Assembly: GCA_030267565.1 (NCBI GenBank)
Contig: BRXU01000027.1
Coordinates: forward strand, 295,001 to 359,000
From: Pleodorina starrii
Lineage: Eukaryota > Chlorophyta > Chlorophyceae > Chlamydomonadales > Volvocaceae
Direction: 5' to 3'
DNA: 64,000 nt
In this document: positions 34,601 to 47,145 of the stretch, piece after piece
How positions within the stretch are numbered: the first letter of the stretch is position 1
Layout of the letters: each line of letters begins with the position of its first letter
Made by a program: the position numbers and the translations under genes
Notes under the pieces: generated by a model
Database searches by the model: none
Seen by the model: the letters and a program-made list of their open reading frames with translations, nothing else
Told to the model about the DNA's origin: nothing

Positions 34601-37600
34601 CGTTGGCCACGGAGGAGGCGCGGGCGGAGGAGGAGAGGGCGGCAGCACGAGCGCGACCCGCGGGCGTCGCAGCTGGCAGGACTGGCCCTGGCTGCGTTGG
34701 GCTTGTTGCGCGCGTCGCAGCGCGTGCAGCACCCGAGACGGCGGCGTCGCCGTTGCGGTCGCTGCCGGATGCACGGTCTGCGGACCGGCACCAGCCAAAG
34801 TCGCCAAGCTGCCGCTGCTGCTGGTGTCGGTGCTGCTGCTGCAGTGCGGGTTCCAGGCGCGCAGGGGCCTTGGCGCCGCTGCCGCCGCAAGCCTGGGGCG
34901 ACCTGCGGGGACGGACCGCATCGGCGCCGGCCGCGTCACCGCCGCCGCCGTACCTGCGCCCGCCGCCAGCCCTGCTACCTCCGGAGGCGCTCATCGCGCC
35001 GGCGGCGCCTCCTCCGCCACCGCGGCTGCTGTGGCCGCCCGTGCCGGTGATCCCGCTGTCGTCCACCTCGCGCACAGCCGGTTGCCGCTCTCCCACAATG
35101 CCGCCGGCAATGCTGACGGTGCTGCAGCCGCCGCTGCTCCTCAGGTGCTCTCCAGCGCCACGGAGGTGGCCGCTTCCGCCTCCGCCTTCGGCGCTGCTGC
35201 TGCCCTCGCCGGCGCCGCAGCCGGCGCCACCGCACGTCGTGCCGCTGCTCCGCAGCAGCTGCAGCACCCGGAGGAGGCTGGGGTCCGGCTGGTGGTGCGC
35301 GCGGCTGCGGCCGCGCTCCGCGCCCGCGCCGCCTGCTGCGCCACTGCCGCCTACCTCAGCGGCCGTTGGGGGTAGCTTCCGGTGGCCTGCCTGCGTTGGA
35401 GGCATGCGGACAGTCAGCCACCAGAGCGCGGCCATAAAGGACAAACAGAGGTGCGCGCGCATCGCCGAGCATTCCGTGTGGACGGCGTTCGGCAGGAGGC
35501 GCCATTCCGCCCCATGCACGATACGCAAACCCCAAGTCCGCGACTCAAAAGAACATCACCACAACAGCAGCAACAACGACCAAGCCAGCGTCCCAGACGA
35601 CAGCTGCTAGCGCCACCGCGAGGGCAGGCGGGGCTCCGGAGTGACGCGGGAGGGGCTCAGGACTGGCTAGCAGCGGACACGGTTTGAATGCAGCTCGCAC
35701 GCTGCGGAGGACGCCCTCACGTGCCTGAGTGCCCGGGCTCGCAGAAGGTGCAGCGCTCCCGGCCGCCGCTGCCGCCGCCGCCGCCGAGTTCAATCTGCGG
35801 CAAAGCCAGCGCAGCGAAACGATAGGCACACGTCGCCACCATTGTCCTCCGTCCAACAACCGGTACCAACTCTTGCCGGGCAGTTTCAACACTGCGCTAG
35901 TACTGCTACAGGCGCTCCCGTGTCGTCCTTGCTGCCTTGTCCCTCACGCATTTCCCTCCTCACCTCGCCGCGGCGTGCTCGCCGCTGTATGGCAACACAT
36001 CCGCCGTCGTCAGCAGCGATATCATGCGCCTGCCGGAGGCAGCAGCAGCGGTCGCGGCGGCGGCTGCGGCTGAGCCGCCGCCGCCAGCTGACAGACCGCC
36101 TCCCGCCGACGCAGCGTGCGGCTTCTTGCGGGCCAGCAGTGAGTGCGACAACTCCGCGTGCGCTGCGTTGTTGGGCCCGGCAGTCAGGCCCTGAAGCACC
36201 AGGTCCAGGGCCTGCGACCTGTGGCCGCCAGTTGCTGCGCCGGAGCTGGCGGGACCGGCGGTGGCGGACGCCCTTCGGGACCCCGACGCCGACGCCGGTC
36301 CCGACGCTGCGACAGGGGTTTGGTGCGGCGTGGCCAGGGGCAGGAGGGCCGCCAAGGGTCGCGTCTGCGACTGCGTCTGGGTTCCGGCGGCGGGTTGCGT
36401 GTTTGCTGGGCCGGCCTGCCGCCTGCTGCCGCCCGTCGAGGGCGGGTTGGGCTTGGAGGGGAGGGAGGGATGGGACCCGGCGCCAGCGGCGACGGCTTTG
36501 GACGCCGGCACAGGCATAGGTCGGGTCTGGAGCGGCGAGCTGGCGCGCTGCGGCTGCTCCGGTGGGGTGCCCCGTGAGCTGGCGGCCGGGATGGTTCGGG
36601 CACGTGCCGGGCTGCTGCCCTGCCGCGCCGATGACGACGAAGCGGGCGCGAAGTAGCGGCCGCCGCCACCCTCGGCGCTGCCAGCGGTCGGCCGGGACAA
36701 GGCGCCGCCTGTGGCGCCGGCGGTGGCGGCGGCAGAGCCCGAGGCTTCGGCCCTGAGCGGGTGAGCCGGCAGCACGCGCGAAGAGGAGGCCAGCGGCGAC
36801 GCTGGGCGAGCGCCGGTGGGGCTGCGGCTGCCTGGGCGCGGCCGGGGGCTGAGGCTGGGCGGGCTGGGGTTGGGGCCGGGGCTGGCTGCCGCCGCCGCTG
36901 CGGCGCGGGGGGCGCCCTGCATGAGGCCCGTCACGGGCGACGGTGCGGCGATGAGGGTGACGGCATGCCGCGGAGCGTCCCATGGGTCAGCATGGTGCGG
37001 GGCCGGGAAGCCGGTGCTGAAGGCCGACAGCTTTGCAACGCCCGGCGTGGATGGCTGACGCTGCTCGCGCCAGTTTGGTTGCTGGAACAGCGCCCTGGCG
37101 GATGCGCCGTCCGACGCCGTCGGCGTCGGCGCAGCCGCAGGCGACTTCCACAGCGTCCGCACGACCGACGGGGAGGCAACGGGGGAAGTGGGCGTCGACG
37201 GGCGTTGGCCCCCCTGGCTCGCGGACCGGCGCAGCCCGCGTGTGACTGCTGCCAGGTCCAGCACGCTTAGGGGCCGCCGTAAAGTGATACCCGCCATTGC
37301 CGCCGCGACGGCGCCGCCGGTCGATCCACCAGCGGCGGCGGCGGCGGCGGCACCGTAACGGCCCTGACGCCCCTGCGAGCTGCCGCCGCCGGCGCTGCCC
37401 GCAGAGCGCGATCTCATGCGCGCAGCGCTGGCGCCAGTGAGGGCCGTCGTGGCAGCGGCGGCGGCGCCGCCGCTGGTCCTGAGCGCGCCATGAACTAACT
37501 GTTCATGGTGCCGCATTCTGGATGGGCTGCGTGCAGAGTAGATGCACAAGCTGCCGCCGGCGGAGACCGAGCGTGAGGAACGCGCCTCATCCGCGAGGCT

Positions 37601-40600
37601 GCCGGCTAGGCTGACGGCTGCGACAGCGGCGCCGCCCGATGAGGCACGCGCGCCGTAGCGGCCGTGCCGGCCGCCGCGCCTGGCGTCGCCGTAGCTGTGC
37701 GGCGTGGACCGTGACCGGCCGTCGGTCGGCGCCTCGGCGCCGACGTAAAAGGCGTAGTCACGCGCGTAGTCGCGAGCGGAGCTAGCGCCCCCGGCGACGC
37801 CAAGCCCAGCGAGATTGGTCGTAGGGGCCTCGACAGGGCCCGGCAGCACCGCCCACGCCCCCACCGGCCGAGAAAGCTCCGCCTCGCGCTGCTGCTGCAG
37901 CTGCTGCTGGTGCAGTTGTAGCAGTTGCTGCTCGCGGCGCACGTCCGCTGCCGCCGTGGGCAGGCGTGGGCTGCCGGGGGAGGACGCCGAGCGGCGCCGC
38001 TGCGGCAGGGTCAGCGGCTCGATGCGCGGCGGGGGCCTGGTGAGCAGCGCCGGCGCCACCATCGTCCGCAGCCCGGCGGCGGCGGAGCCGCCGCCGCTGC
38101 TGCAGTACCGCGCAGCCACCGAAGCTGCCGCCGCCGCCATCGCCACGGCCATCTCCGCCACGCGCGGCGGCGGACTGGTGGCGCGGGGTCGGGCCGCCCG
38201 GACGTCGGCGGAAGCCGTGCCGGGGCGGCTCATCCGCCGCAGCGTCGACGCCAGGGAAGGCGGGTCCGCAGCGTCTGCGGTGGCCGCGGTGACCGCTGCC
38301 GCTGCCGTGTTGGTGCCAGCGGCGCTGCTGCTCCAGGAGAAGTGCCGCCTGGGGCTCGCTACGGACGGCTGCTGTGCAGTCCACGGCCGCGGCTCGAGGC
38401 CTAGGCCACCGCCGGAGGAGGGGCCGTGGAGGCGCGGCCTTGCGGCTGATGCCGTCGCGAGCCGCGCAGCGGCCGCCGGCGCTCGCCGGCGCGCTGCCAC
38501 CGGGATGATGCGCTCCACGTCCCGCTGGATGTCGGCCAGTTGGCGCAGGAGGGCAGCATCCTCGGCGTCGATGCTGCCGCTGGGGCCCAACTGGTGGGAT
38601 AGCGACGTGACCGGCCAGGCGGCGCCAGGGAAGGGCTGCAGGCGGGAGTTGGCGATTTGGTGCAGGAGGAAGGCGTCCTCCGCGTCGATGCTGGGGCTGG
38701 GCGCCGGCCCGGACCGGAGCGCGGATGCGGGGGCTGGCAGGGCGGCGCCGCCTGTGAAGGGCCGCAATCGGGAGTCGGCCGGCTGGCGCAGGAGGGCAGC
38801 ATCTTCGGCGTCGATGCCGGTGGTGCTGGTGGGGCTCAGCCGAGGCGAGGGCGACGTGGTGGGCCGGGCGGCGCCGGCGGAGCGCCGCAACCGGGAGTCG
38901 GCCAGTTGGTGCAGTAGGACGGCGTCTTCCATGTCGATGCTGGCGCTGGGACCCAGTCGGAGCGAGGGCGATGTGGCCGGCTGGGCGGCGCCGGAGACGG
39001 GCTGCGATTGGCGAGAGGCCGGTGCGAGGAGGGGAGGGTTGCGGCGGAAGGGAGGGAGGGACGGAGGGAGGAGTGTTGGCGACGCATGATGGGATCGGAG
39101 GGAGGGGGCCGTGAAGGGAAAGAGCAGCGTGCGAGAGCGGGGAGGGCAAGGTGGCTCGTGGCAGGGCGCTGCGGGCGGGCGCCCCGCACACGGAGGCGGT
39201 GGTAGGGTGCGGTTCAGCGGGAATTTCCGCAGAGAGCGCATATAGCCAACAGTGGGGAAGTTTGCGCGGCAGGGACAACTATCCTGTCGCCGAATGCCAG
39301 CCATACCCATGTGGCTTCGCAGCCGTACATGCGCGCGCATGCCGTCGTCTGCTCCGGCGTATACCCACCGCCACCACCACCATCCACGGCGGCACGGCTT
39401 CCCAAGCCTGAGCCGTCCGGCCAAAGCCCGCAACGCCGGCAGCCCTCCGGGCGGCCCACACATACACGCGCAGCCGCCGGCACCTATCCCGGCTTGGCCC
39501 TTCACACCCCACATGTGGGGATCACTCCAGCAGCGACCTCACCGATCGGGAGGGGCTGGCGCCCGCTGCGATCCACCCGCTCGAACTGAGCCCTGCGTCG
39601 CCACCGCCGAAGCCGTCACCGCCTCCGGCCCCCATGGACTGGACCTGTTTCGCTTTCGCCAGATCATCCAGCGGCTGGGTGGCGCGGGCAAACTCCGACA
39701 GGCCCATGGGTTTGTGGACGGGGCTGCGGCTGAGGGAGCCGCCGGAGGAGCCGCCGCCACCGCTACCGTCGCAGGAGAAGGCGTCGGCCCGGCGCCCCTG
39801 TCGGGTGGCAAGGCACGGAACCGGGAGCTTGTTGCCTCCTTGTAGCTGAAGGCAACAAGCAGGAGGAGGCCCGGGATGAGCAAGAGGAAGGAGAAGCAGC
39901 GCGCACCGCGTCACACGTCCAATAGCTGCGACGGCGCGCCCCATCAGGCCGTGAGGACGGCCCTGAAGGACGCGCCTCCTGCACCGCTCCCCAGCCGCGC
40001 CCGGGCCCGGCGACACCCCAGCCCCGCCGCACGCACACCCACTCACCTTGGCGCCGCCGCTGAGCGCCAGCGCCTCTAGGCCCAACCGCTTGGGCGACGA
40101 TGGCGAGGAGTACCGCCGCCCAGCGCCGCCTCCGCGGGTCGGTCCAGACCCCGGCGAAGCGACGGGGCTGCCCCCCGGGCTGACGGACGCAACACCAACC
40201 CGCAGCGTCTTGTGCCCTCCTGGGTAGCTGCCCGCCAGCTCCGCCCGCCGGCTCGACCCGGAGCTGAGGCCTGCGCTAGTCGGGGAGCGCCACTCTTGCT
40301 GCTGCTGCTGCTGCTGTGGCTGCTGCCGCGAGTGTAAACCTGCGTCGTCCACAACGAAGAAGGAGAAGGATGGCTGCTGCAGACTTTCCAGCAGCACGTC
40401 TTGCTGCACTGCCGCGCGGTGCTCCTGGGGACCCCGCTGCGTCTGCGCCTGCGTCTGCCCAGGTGACCGCTGCCGTTGCTGTTTGCCGCCCGGCGGAAGC
40501 ACGGCGGAAACGGCCGCTGCAGGTTTGGGGACGGGAGGCGACGACGGTCCCGGCGAGCTCGAGCGCGAGTAGCGCCCGCCCTCGCGCCGCCGTTGCGCCA

Positions 40601-43600
40601 GGGCCGCATAGCCCAGCCCGGCGCCGGGCGAGTACCGCCCCCCGCCGCTCGTCCCCGGCTCGGACACGCGCGGACTGGTGCTCGCCGCTTGGACCCCCTG
40701 CTGCAAGCCGCCGTTGCTGCCTAGACTGGGGGGCGGCGATGGTGGCCTTGGCGGCGGCATCGGCGGCGACGCACGTCCGGCCGGCCACGCATGACCAGCC
40801 TGTCGCGCATGACCAGCGCTGCCGCCCGGGCGCCGCACCGGCGAGCCGGGCGGCGACATGGAGGCTGCCACCGCGCTACCGGGGGCCGCTGCAGGATGTG
40901 CCCCAGCCGCCGCCGTCCCTAGGCGCACCGCCCGTGCGGGCGGAGAGGCGCTGCGGACGCGGTGGCTCGGGGATTCCCTGGAACTGCCGCTGCCGTTGCT
41001 GCATCGGTCCGCAAGCGTAGTGACCCATGGGTCTGTCTGCTTCCTCTCGCCGCTGCTGCGCAAGCCCGCGCCGCCGGGGACACGTCCGCCAGCGCCCGGC
41101 GGTGATCCATATCGCTGGCGATCTGGGGAGCCAGGCACCGAGCCTGCGGCGCTGAACTTCAGAGCTGAGGGAGCGGAGGGCCGGGCGGCGGCGGCGGGGC
41201 TAATGGAGCGCACCGGCGAGTCGGGCGGTGACGGCACGGTCCGCCCCAGGATCGTGCCCGACCGGAGCCTGCTCCACTCCATCACAGGCAGCAGCATCTG
41301 CAACCCGACTCCAACGCCGCCCCCACCGGCCCCGCCGCCACTGAGCCGCATAAGGCCGCCCGGGTGGCCGGGGCTGGCAGCCGCAGCAGCAGCAGGGGCT
41401 TGGGGCAGCGGCGCGTTAGTGACGGGACGCGTGGGGCTGGGGCTGCGTGGCGAGCGCGCCGCCTGCATCGCCGCCGCCGCCGCCGCGTGGCCCTGCCAGG
41501 CAGCAAGGGGCTCGGGTCGTTTGTTGGCGGGCGGCGCGTGGCGTTGGTGCTGGTCGCTTTCGGCGCCGGGCACGGGAAAGGAGAACGATGACATCGCCAG
41601 CTCGCTGTTTGGCTTCACCGGCGGGGCGGCATCCGCGCTGGCCGCGGGCTGGCTGCTCGCGTCTAGGGCCACCGTGGTGATGCTGAGCCGACCGGGGGTA
41701 GACCAGCCGCCGCCCTCCCCGTCAGATGCGTCCACAGCGAGATCTCCATCTGGGACAGAAACCGCCGCCGTCACCACAGCGGCCCCGAGCGTCGGCGGCG
41801 GGCACGTGGACGTATGCAGCCCAGCGCTCGCCGCCGCGCTGCGGGGATCCGCAGCGGCGGCCGTTGCTGCCGGGGCACCGCTACCGGTCGGAGGTGCTGC
41901 TGCCCCCTGGCTCAGGTTCAGTGGGTGTAGGCCGCCCATTGGACCCGGGCTCGTGAACGACGGCCGGCGCCGGGGTTGGGCATCGGCTTTTTCGGGTTCA
42001 TTAAAAGACACTCGCCGGCGCAGGGGCGATTGCGGGGCTGCTTCTGCCGGATCCGCGTGCGACCCGCGAGCCTCGCCGCCTGCTTGGTTCACTGCAGTGC
42101 CGGCTGCGGGTGCTGCTGCAGCTGCACCGGCTTCAGATGCTGCTGCAGCAGCTGCTGTCGCGGCGCCGGTGGTGGGCGTCCCGGGCGATTGACGGCTCCA
42201 CGTGATAGGCGAGAGGAGGGCCTGCAGCCATCCGGCGCTGGCGCCACCCGGCCGCTCCTCGCCAGGCTTGGAGAGCTCCGGAGGCTTATGGGGCTCCTGG
42301 GGCGCGATGGCGCGCCGTCCGTCCTGCGGCACATCACTGCTCGTCGTGCTGCCAATGTGGCGGAACGCTGGGACACGGGCATCCGTTGCTGCTGGTGCCG
42401 CTGCCAGCGCGGGTGATGATGGCGACGCTGCCGCGAGGGCAGCTGCCGTGTCCCGCGGTGGCGCTGGCGGGTCCGTGGCAAGTCGCGACGGGCTAGCAGG
42501 CGGCGAGTCGTCGCCCCATGTCTCGTCATCCGTGAAGCCGAGCGCGGCGCGCACAACGCCCTCCACGGATAGGCGCCTTTGGATCTGACTGGATGCCACG
42601 GAGAGGCACGGAGAAGACGTCAATGAACCCTCGTGCTGGCCCCGTCCGGAACCAAACGCGCTCGCGCGGCTACCCTCTTCCTCCTCCTCCGGGTCTGCAG
42701 GCTCGGCGAGCATGCTAAGCACGTCAGCCGCCACGGCGGAGGGCTGCCTGCGAATCACCGAGCTGCCGCCGCTGGGGGACAGAAGTCTTTGTAGCAGCTG
42801 CTGCTGCGGCGACGGGGGATGATCTGCGCACAAGAACGGCGGGCCGGGGCTCAGTGATGTGTGCGGTTTGTGCCATGGGTAACATACGTCACACGCTTGC
42901 GGCCATACCCGCAGGTGCAGCCGTGGCTGCTTTCATGGGCGACCAGGCCGCCGCGGCCTCGCCTCGTTGCTGTGTCGAATGGAGGGACGCGCCCGTGCCG
43001 CCGGTCGTGGACGCCCCGGACCACCCGACGGGTGCTCCCAGCCGGTCAGCTACCGGCGAGGCTGCAGGCGCGGCGGAGGCGGCGGCACGCAGCTCGTCGC
43101 CGCCAGAGGAGAGCTGGGGGCGCAGGGACTCTCCCAGATGCGCCCAACGCGCTGGTTCCGTGAACCTGGGCCGCAGCGGCGAGCTGTCCCCGGGGCCGCC
43201 AAGCAGCACCGGCCGCGGCAGCCCCCGCGCGTCGCCGTTGATGTTATGAGTGCTGCTGCTGCGCTTGATGGCCGACCCCGATGCGTCCGGTGGCTGGGAC
43301 GTGCCGCTGACGCCGCCGGACGCTAATGCTGCCGTGTAGGATTCTAAAGATCCCCTGGCCGCCAATTCCGTGGTTTGGAAAGGCGACAACATCGCCGCCA
43401 ATGAAGAGTGCCGCGGTCCCTGCGGTTCATCATGCCCTGCGGCATGCCCATCCGCGGCGGTGTGGAAGTCGGCTGCAGGGCAGGTGAAGCGGGAGCAGAG
43501 GGAGATCAACGAGAATTGGGCGAGTTACGTCACTGACGATGGGATGCCGAGCCAGGAATCAGGGCTGGCGCGGGGTGTCAACAACGGGCGAAGGACGAGC

Positions 43601-44538
43601 CGTAAGTGAGCGACAAGGGGCCCCTCCAGATAGGCCTGCTTTCGAAGACCACGTGGTCGCCGTCTGGGCGAAATCTACCCCCTTAGGAACAACTCACAGG
43701 CATCAACGTGCCCCCAGCCGGCCCCAGACGCGTGTGATGTTAGGTTTAACTGCGACGATGCGCCCGGCTGCAGCTGCGGCTGCGGCAAGGGGCGGGAGGA
43801 GCTTGATGAAGCGGTGGCGGACTCCATTGAGGGCGTGAAGCCAATGCCTTGGCCTCTGGTCCCGGGCTGTAGGCGATGGTCCAGCAGGTCGTACCCGGGT
43901 CCAGTCGAACGCGTCCCCGCAGGCGCTTGTTGGGGCGCGCGCACGGACGACGGTTCGCCGGTGACCTGCCGGACTATCGCAGTGCTTGGCTGCGCGGAGG
44001 GCTCGCCGCGCCCTCGCTGCAGCGTGGCAGAAGATGCCTCGGCGCTGTTGGCGGCCCTATTGCCGCTGGACGTCACGCTGTGGGTTGTATGGAGTGACGC
44101 AACGCTATGGACCTGTGATGTCAGGGATTTTCGCTGTCTTAAGGCTTGAGATAGAAGTGCCGCGTTGAGTTTTATGCGGCCGAAATCGTCGTCGTCGCTG
44201 CTGCTGCTGCTGGCCCGAGTTGTGCTCCTGGATTTGGAAGCTGCCGGTGACAGCTTGCCCAGGCTGTTTCGACGTCCGCGCACGGACGACGTGGGCGGCA
44301 GACGGCTACCGCCAGCATCCGTGGCTGCACGGCTGCTGCCTAGGCGGGAGTTGGGCCCATCCACACCGCGGCTGTTTTCGCCACGCGACTCTCCTCCAGC
44401 ATACTGCCCAGAAGAAGTCGATGCCAAATTGCCAGATGAAATTCGAGCATTCTGCTTGTTCAGCGCCCTCGGCCCAAGATACTTGCGCAGTTGTGAAACG
44501 TTCAAGCGGATGTCGTCGCTTTCGTCGCTACTGCTCAT
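28602..44538 (-). CDS. giant low-complexity, mostly disordered protein of unknown function
   Basis: Predicted ~4,793 residues from seven in-phase exons: 44538-43698, 43472-42909, 42823-40047, 39845-39543, 39001-35964, 35794-35721 and 35386-28602. Family not recognised. The N-terminus is acidic/Ser-rich (MSSSDESDDIRLNVSQLRKY, later SSSSDDDDFGRIKLNAALLSQAL). The bulk is Ala, Ser, Pro, Gly and Gln with poly-Gln and poly-Ala runs. Exon 5 encodes a tandem ~40-residue repeat. The C-terminus (TSSVLMESLRQLNSATQSTC, then ARMMKELYTQ) looks structured. Strong donors such as AG|GTGAGG at 35963 and CG|GTGAGG at 39542, and the pyrimidine-rich acceptor before 39001, fuse what look like separate ORFs into one gene. 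The 74-nt exon 6 and the exon 7 acceptor are the weakest parts; if either is wrong, two genes are possible. Long plus-strand ORFs opposite are composition shadows. Confidence 0.6.
38545..39001 (-). repeat. tandem ~40-residue protein repeat in the giant protein
   Basis: Four copies of a unit with core SIDAEDAxLLxQLADSRL, spaced 39-42 residues (about 120-126 bp), are joined by Ala/Pro/Ser-rich linkers such as GAARPTTSPSPRLSP. Exon 5 starts with a partial linker, giving about four and a half units. The core looks like a short amphipathic helix. The last copy continues into DIQRDVERII. Confidence 0.85.
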
Positions 44539-44835
44539 CTTGGGCTAGCCCACATGATTTCATGAGGAAGTTTATTGGGTAATGTGCTTTCCTGTGTTAC
44601 GGGTATGCAGCAAGGCGCGGGGTCAACCAAAAGTCAAATTGTACGTCAGCCGAGGGTTTCGTCTTTCCTCTTTCTTTTTGCTCTCTGTCACGCTGTCAGT
44701 CATATTTTTGTTCTCTGCCTGCCGTGCACCTTGTCATGTCCAATACCACCAATTCCACTTGTTAAATCCCCTTACTTACGACAAGCATAACTAGCATCAA
44801 TCAAAACTAAGACTAATACTGAAAAAAGATTATCA
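44539..44835. promoter_or_regulatory. bidirectional promoter region
   Basis: Only 297 bp separate the start codons of the giant gene (minus) and the lumen-protein gene (plus). The sequence is AT-rich for this genome, notably at 44740-44835. Both 5' UTRs and core promoters must fit here unless a non-coding first exon lies elsewhere. Confidence 0.5.
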
Positions 44836-47145
44836 ATGATCATGTCTTCGTGCGCCTGGCGGTCTCATTGCGGGGCCTCGCGGAGCGTCCCAGCCGCCAG
44901 CTCACGGCCTTGCCGGGCCCTCGTCACGGTTGCCGCAGCCCACTCGTGCAACAAGGCAGCTACTTCTAGCAATGGCGCCTCCCGGCGCGCGGTACTTCTG
45001 TCGGGTCTTGGACTCATAGCCGCTCCGCACTTCCTTATGCCGGGCGAGGTCTCGGCGGTAGCAGTTGACGCTGCGCTGGAGGAGTACGAGCGCCTCGAAT
45101 TGGAAGGTAAGGCCTGGCCCCACCACGCGATGGACCGGAACCCTTAGATCTGGGTTTTCTCCAGGAGCGTCCGGGGTTACGCCCACACCCGTCAACGTAC
45201 GGTCCGGGGTGGACACGGGGTGACCCATATCGCACGCGCAAAGCTCAGCCTCCCTTCCCCCATTTCCCACCGCTAGGCGTGTCTGTGTTTGACGCCATTT
45301 TCCGTAGCGCACATGCGCGCCGAGTGTACGCGCTAGTGAAGCCTGTGCGTGTACAGCCCCGAATTCGGTCGCCTCGAGTGTTCATCAGTGTCCCGTGTCG
45401 CATGAACGAGTTGAGGGGCACGTGTCTCCCATGTGCTTCGCTGGCCACGTTCTGTTGGGAACTTTCTCATTGGGCCATTCCCTTGGCTTATCGAAGCCAA
45501 CATCTGCCACGTGTCCAGTTGCCCACTCCCGGTAGCTCTAGCCGACGGGTAGCCTCACTTAGCCTGCATGAGGTATCGACAACGCCCGACCCTGATATCC
45601 GCGGACCAGTCGCTGCAGCATGGGCCTAAACGCCGGCACCCCGCCCCGTCCTCGCGTCTGGAGGGCGCTGTACTCTTTAAGCGGGGACACCGCTGAGTGT
45701 CACCGCGGGGACGCCGCGTCGCATTCCCTGCTGCTTGGTCGCTCGGTACAGCCACCGCGGCGGCTTCGAAGTCGTCATCGCGCGCACTGACGTGCAGTAT
45801 GTTGCCCGGGCCTGCTTGACTGGCCTCAGGGAAGCTGAACTCGGCGAAGGCCTACGACAACATCAGGACAAAGCTCAACTTCAAGCGCGGGTGAGTGACG
45901 GCCCAGCTGTCCTGCGGCCCTCAATCCTGCTGTCTGTCTGTCTGTGCGGCGCCGGGGCTTTCCTGGCCTTTGCTTTGGAGCCAATGCAAACACAGCCATC
46001 GTCGCACCGGCGGCATCGCAGCTGCTCGGGGAACACAGGCGTCGGGACCTCGGGGCTTGCTGGCTTGCTTTCCCGTCTTTCCTGCGCTCCGCCACCGCAA
46101 GAATGTGGCCGCACTGGGGCGCCCCACGCGCCACCCTCGGCTCGCCCTGCCGCATCGCAGTCTCGCTCTCGCTCCACTCGCACGCACAGAACAGGGGGGG
46201 GAGGAAAACTTGCACGCCGCTGCCCGCTGCCCCCACGCAGCCTCGACGGCCGGGTGTACGTCAAGAACGCGAAGGGCAAGCTGTTTGCGGTGCGGCTGGA
46301 CATGGAGAGCCCGGGCACGATGCTGATCCGGGACACGGATTCGGGCGAGGTGTACGGACTGCAGACTGAGGGATTCCAGCAGGTGCGCCGGGGTGCCTGG
46401 TGGCGATATGCACCGGTGGGTAGTCCTTTCCTTTTTTTCCACTGAGAAGCGGTTCATTCGGGTGCGCTGCGATGCCAGCGAGCGAGGGAGCGCCATGCCA
46501 CGTGGGACGGAAAGGGTGGCAGGTACGGTAGCGCACAGCAGAACAAGTTGAGGGGCGGCCGCGGCAGCCGGGACGTTTCATGGCGGCACCAGCAACCAAG
46601 CTCGCCTGACTGCTGCCACCCCGCTGGCCGCGCGAGCTGGGTCGTGCCGTGCGGAGGTTCGATTGCTGGTGGTGCCTGATGTCGTGAGGAGAACGTAGGG
46701 CGCCAAGGCAGCCTGGGGGAGTTTTGCGGCTGAGCGCGTTGCCTTGGGCACGGTCACTACTCACTAGACATTGCACCGCCGACCGGGAGCTGGAGGAGCG
46801 GCAACGCAGCGCTCCCAGCGTATGGGCGCTGCACCCCCCACCACGTGTGTCTCCTCCCGTTCGCTCCTCGCGGCTCTCGCTCCCTCCCGTCCGGGTTTCC
46901 TTCGCTGCGGTAATCTTCTTTCTTACCTGGCCTCCCGGGCCCGTGGTGTTGCGGCTGGCCAGATCGACCTGACGAACGACGCGGTGGTGATTGCGCTGTT
47001 CGCGGACGGCAACTGGGAGAGCGCCATGTCGCCCATCACCTTCGAGGACGACGACGGCAAGGTCAAGACGCTCAAGCTGGATGAGAAGCTGTTCCGCAAT
47101 CTGCCCGGCCTCCTCTCCGCGACTGGCGAGCAGGGCGAGGAGTGA
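44836..47145 (+). CDS. predicted thylakoid lumen protein with twin-arginine signal
   Basis: Predicted 218-residue protein from exons 44836-45106, 45830-45890, 46241-46382 and 46963-47145, all in phase. The first ~45 residues are Ser/Ala/Arg-rich like an algal chloroplast transit peptide. A twin-arginine lumen signal follows (SRRAVLLSGLGLIAAPHFLM, Arg 50-51) with a probable cleavage site after SAVA at residue 76. The mature ~140 residues start VDAALEEYERLELEGKLN and contain RVYVKNAKGKLFAVRLD, PGTMLIRDTDSGEVYGLQTE and LTNDAVVIALFADGNWESA. Tat targeting would place a folded protein in the thylakoid lumen. The mature domain looks conserved rather than low-complexity, but I do not recognise the family. 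Two in-frame ATGs (44836, 44842) could be the start. The gene is head-to-head with the giant gene. Confidence 0.75.
46888..46927 (+). repeat. copy of recurrent intronic motif, near 3' splice site
   Basis: The stretch reads CGTCCGGGTTTCC, then TTCGCTGCGGTAATCTTC, then TTTCTTACC. It ends 35 nt before the acceptor of the last lumen-protein exon (46963), in sense orientation. It matches the copies at 12524-12568 and 57999-58045. Confidence 0.55.

Noticed and set aside
28656..35610. Long plus-strand ORFs (up to ~880 residues) opposite the giant gene
   Set aside because: They are Ala/Pro/Arg-rich mirrors of the minus-strand repeats, lack start context and splice support, and arise because GC-rich codons leave the reverse frames open.
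38545..39001. Regular ~123-bp repeats considered as a CRISPR-like array
   Set aside because: They lie in a coding exon, keep the reading frame, and vary like a protein repeat.
35960..39514. Treating the ORFs 35960-39514 and 39522-42833 as separate genes
   Set aside because: The apparent N-terminus of the former (rich in Cys, Trp and Pro) is intron sequence. A strong donor at 39542 and acceptor at 39002 join the two in phase, and a GTGAGG donor sits just before the stop of the former.
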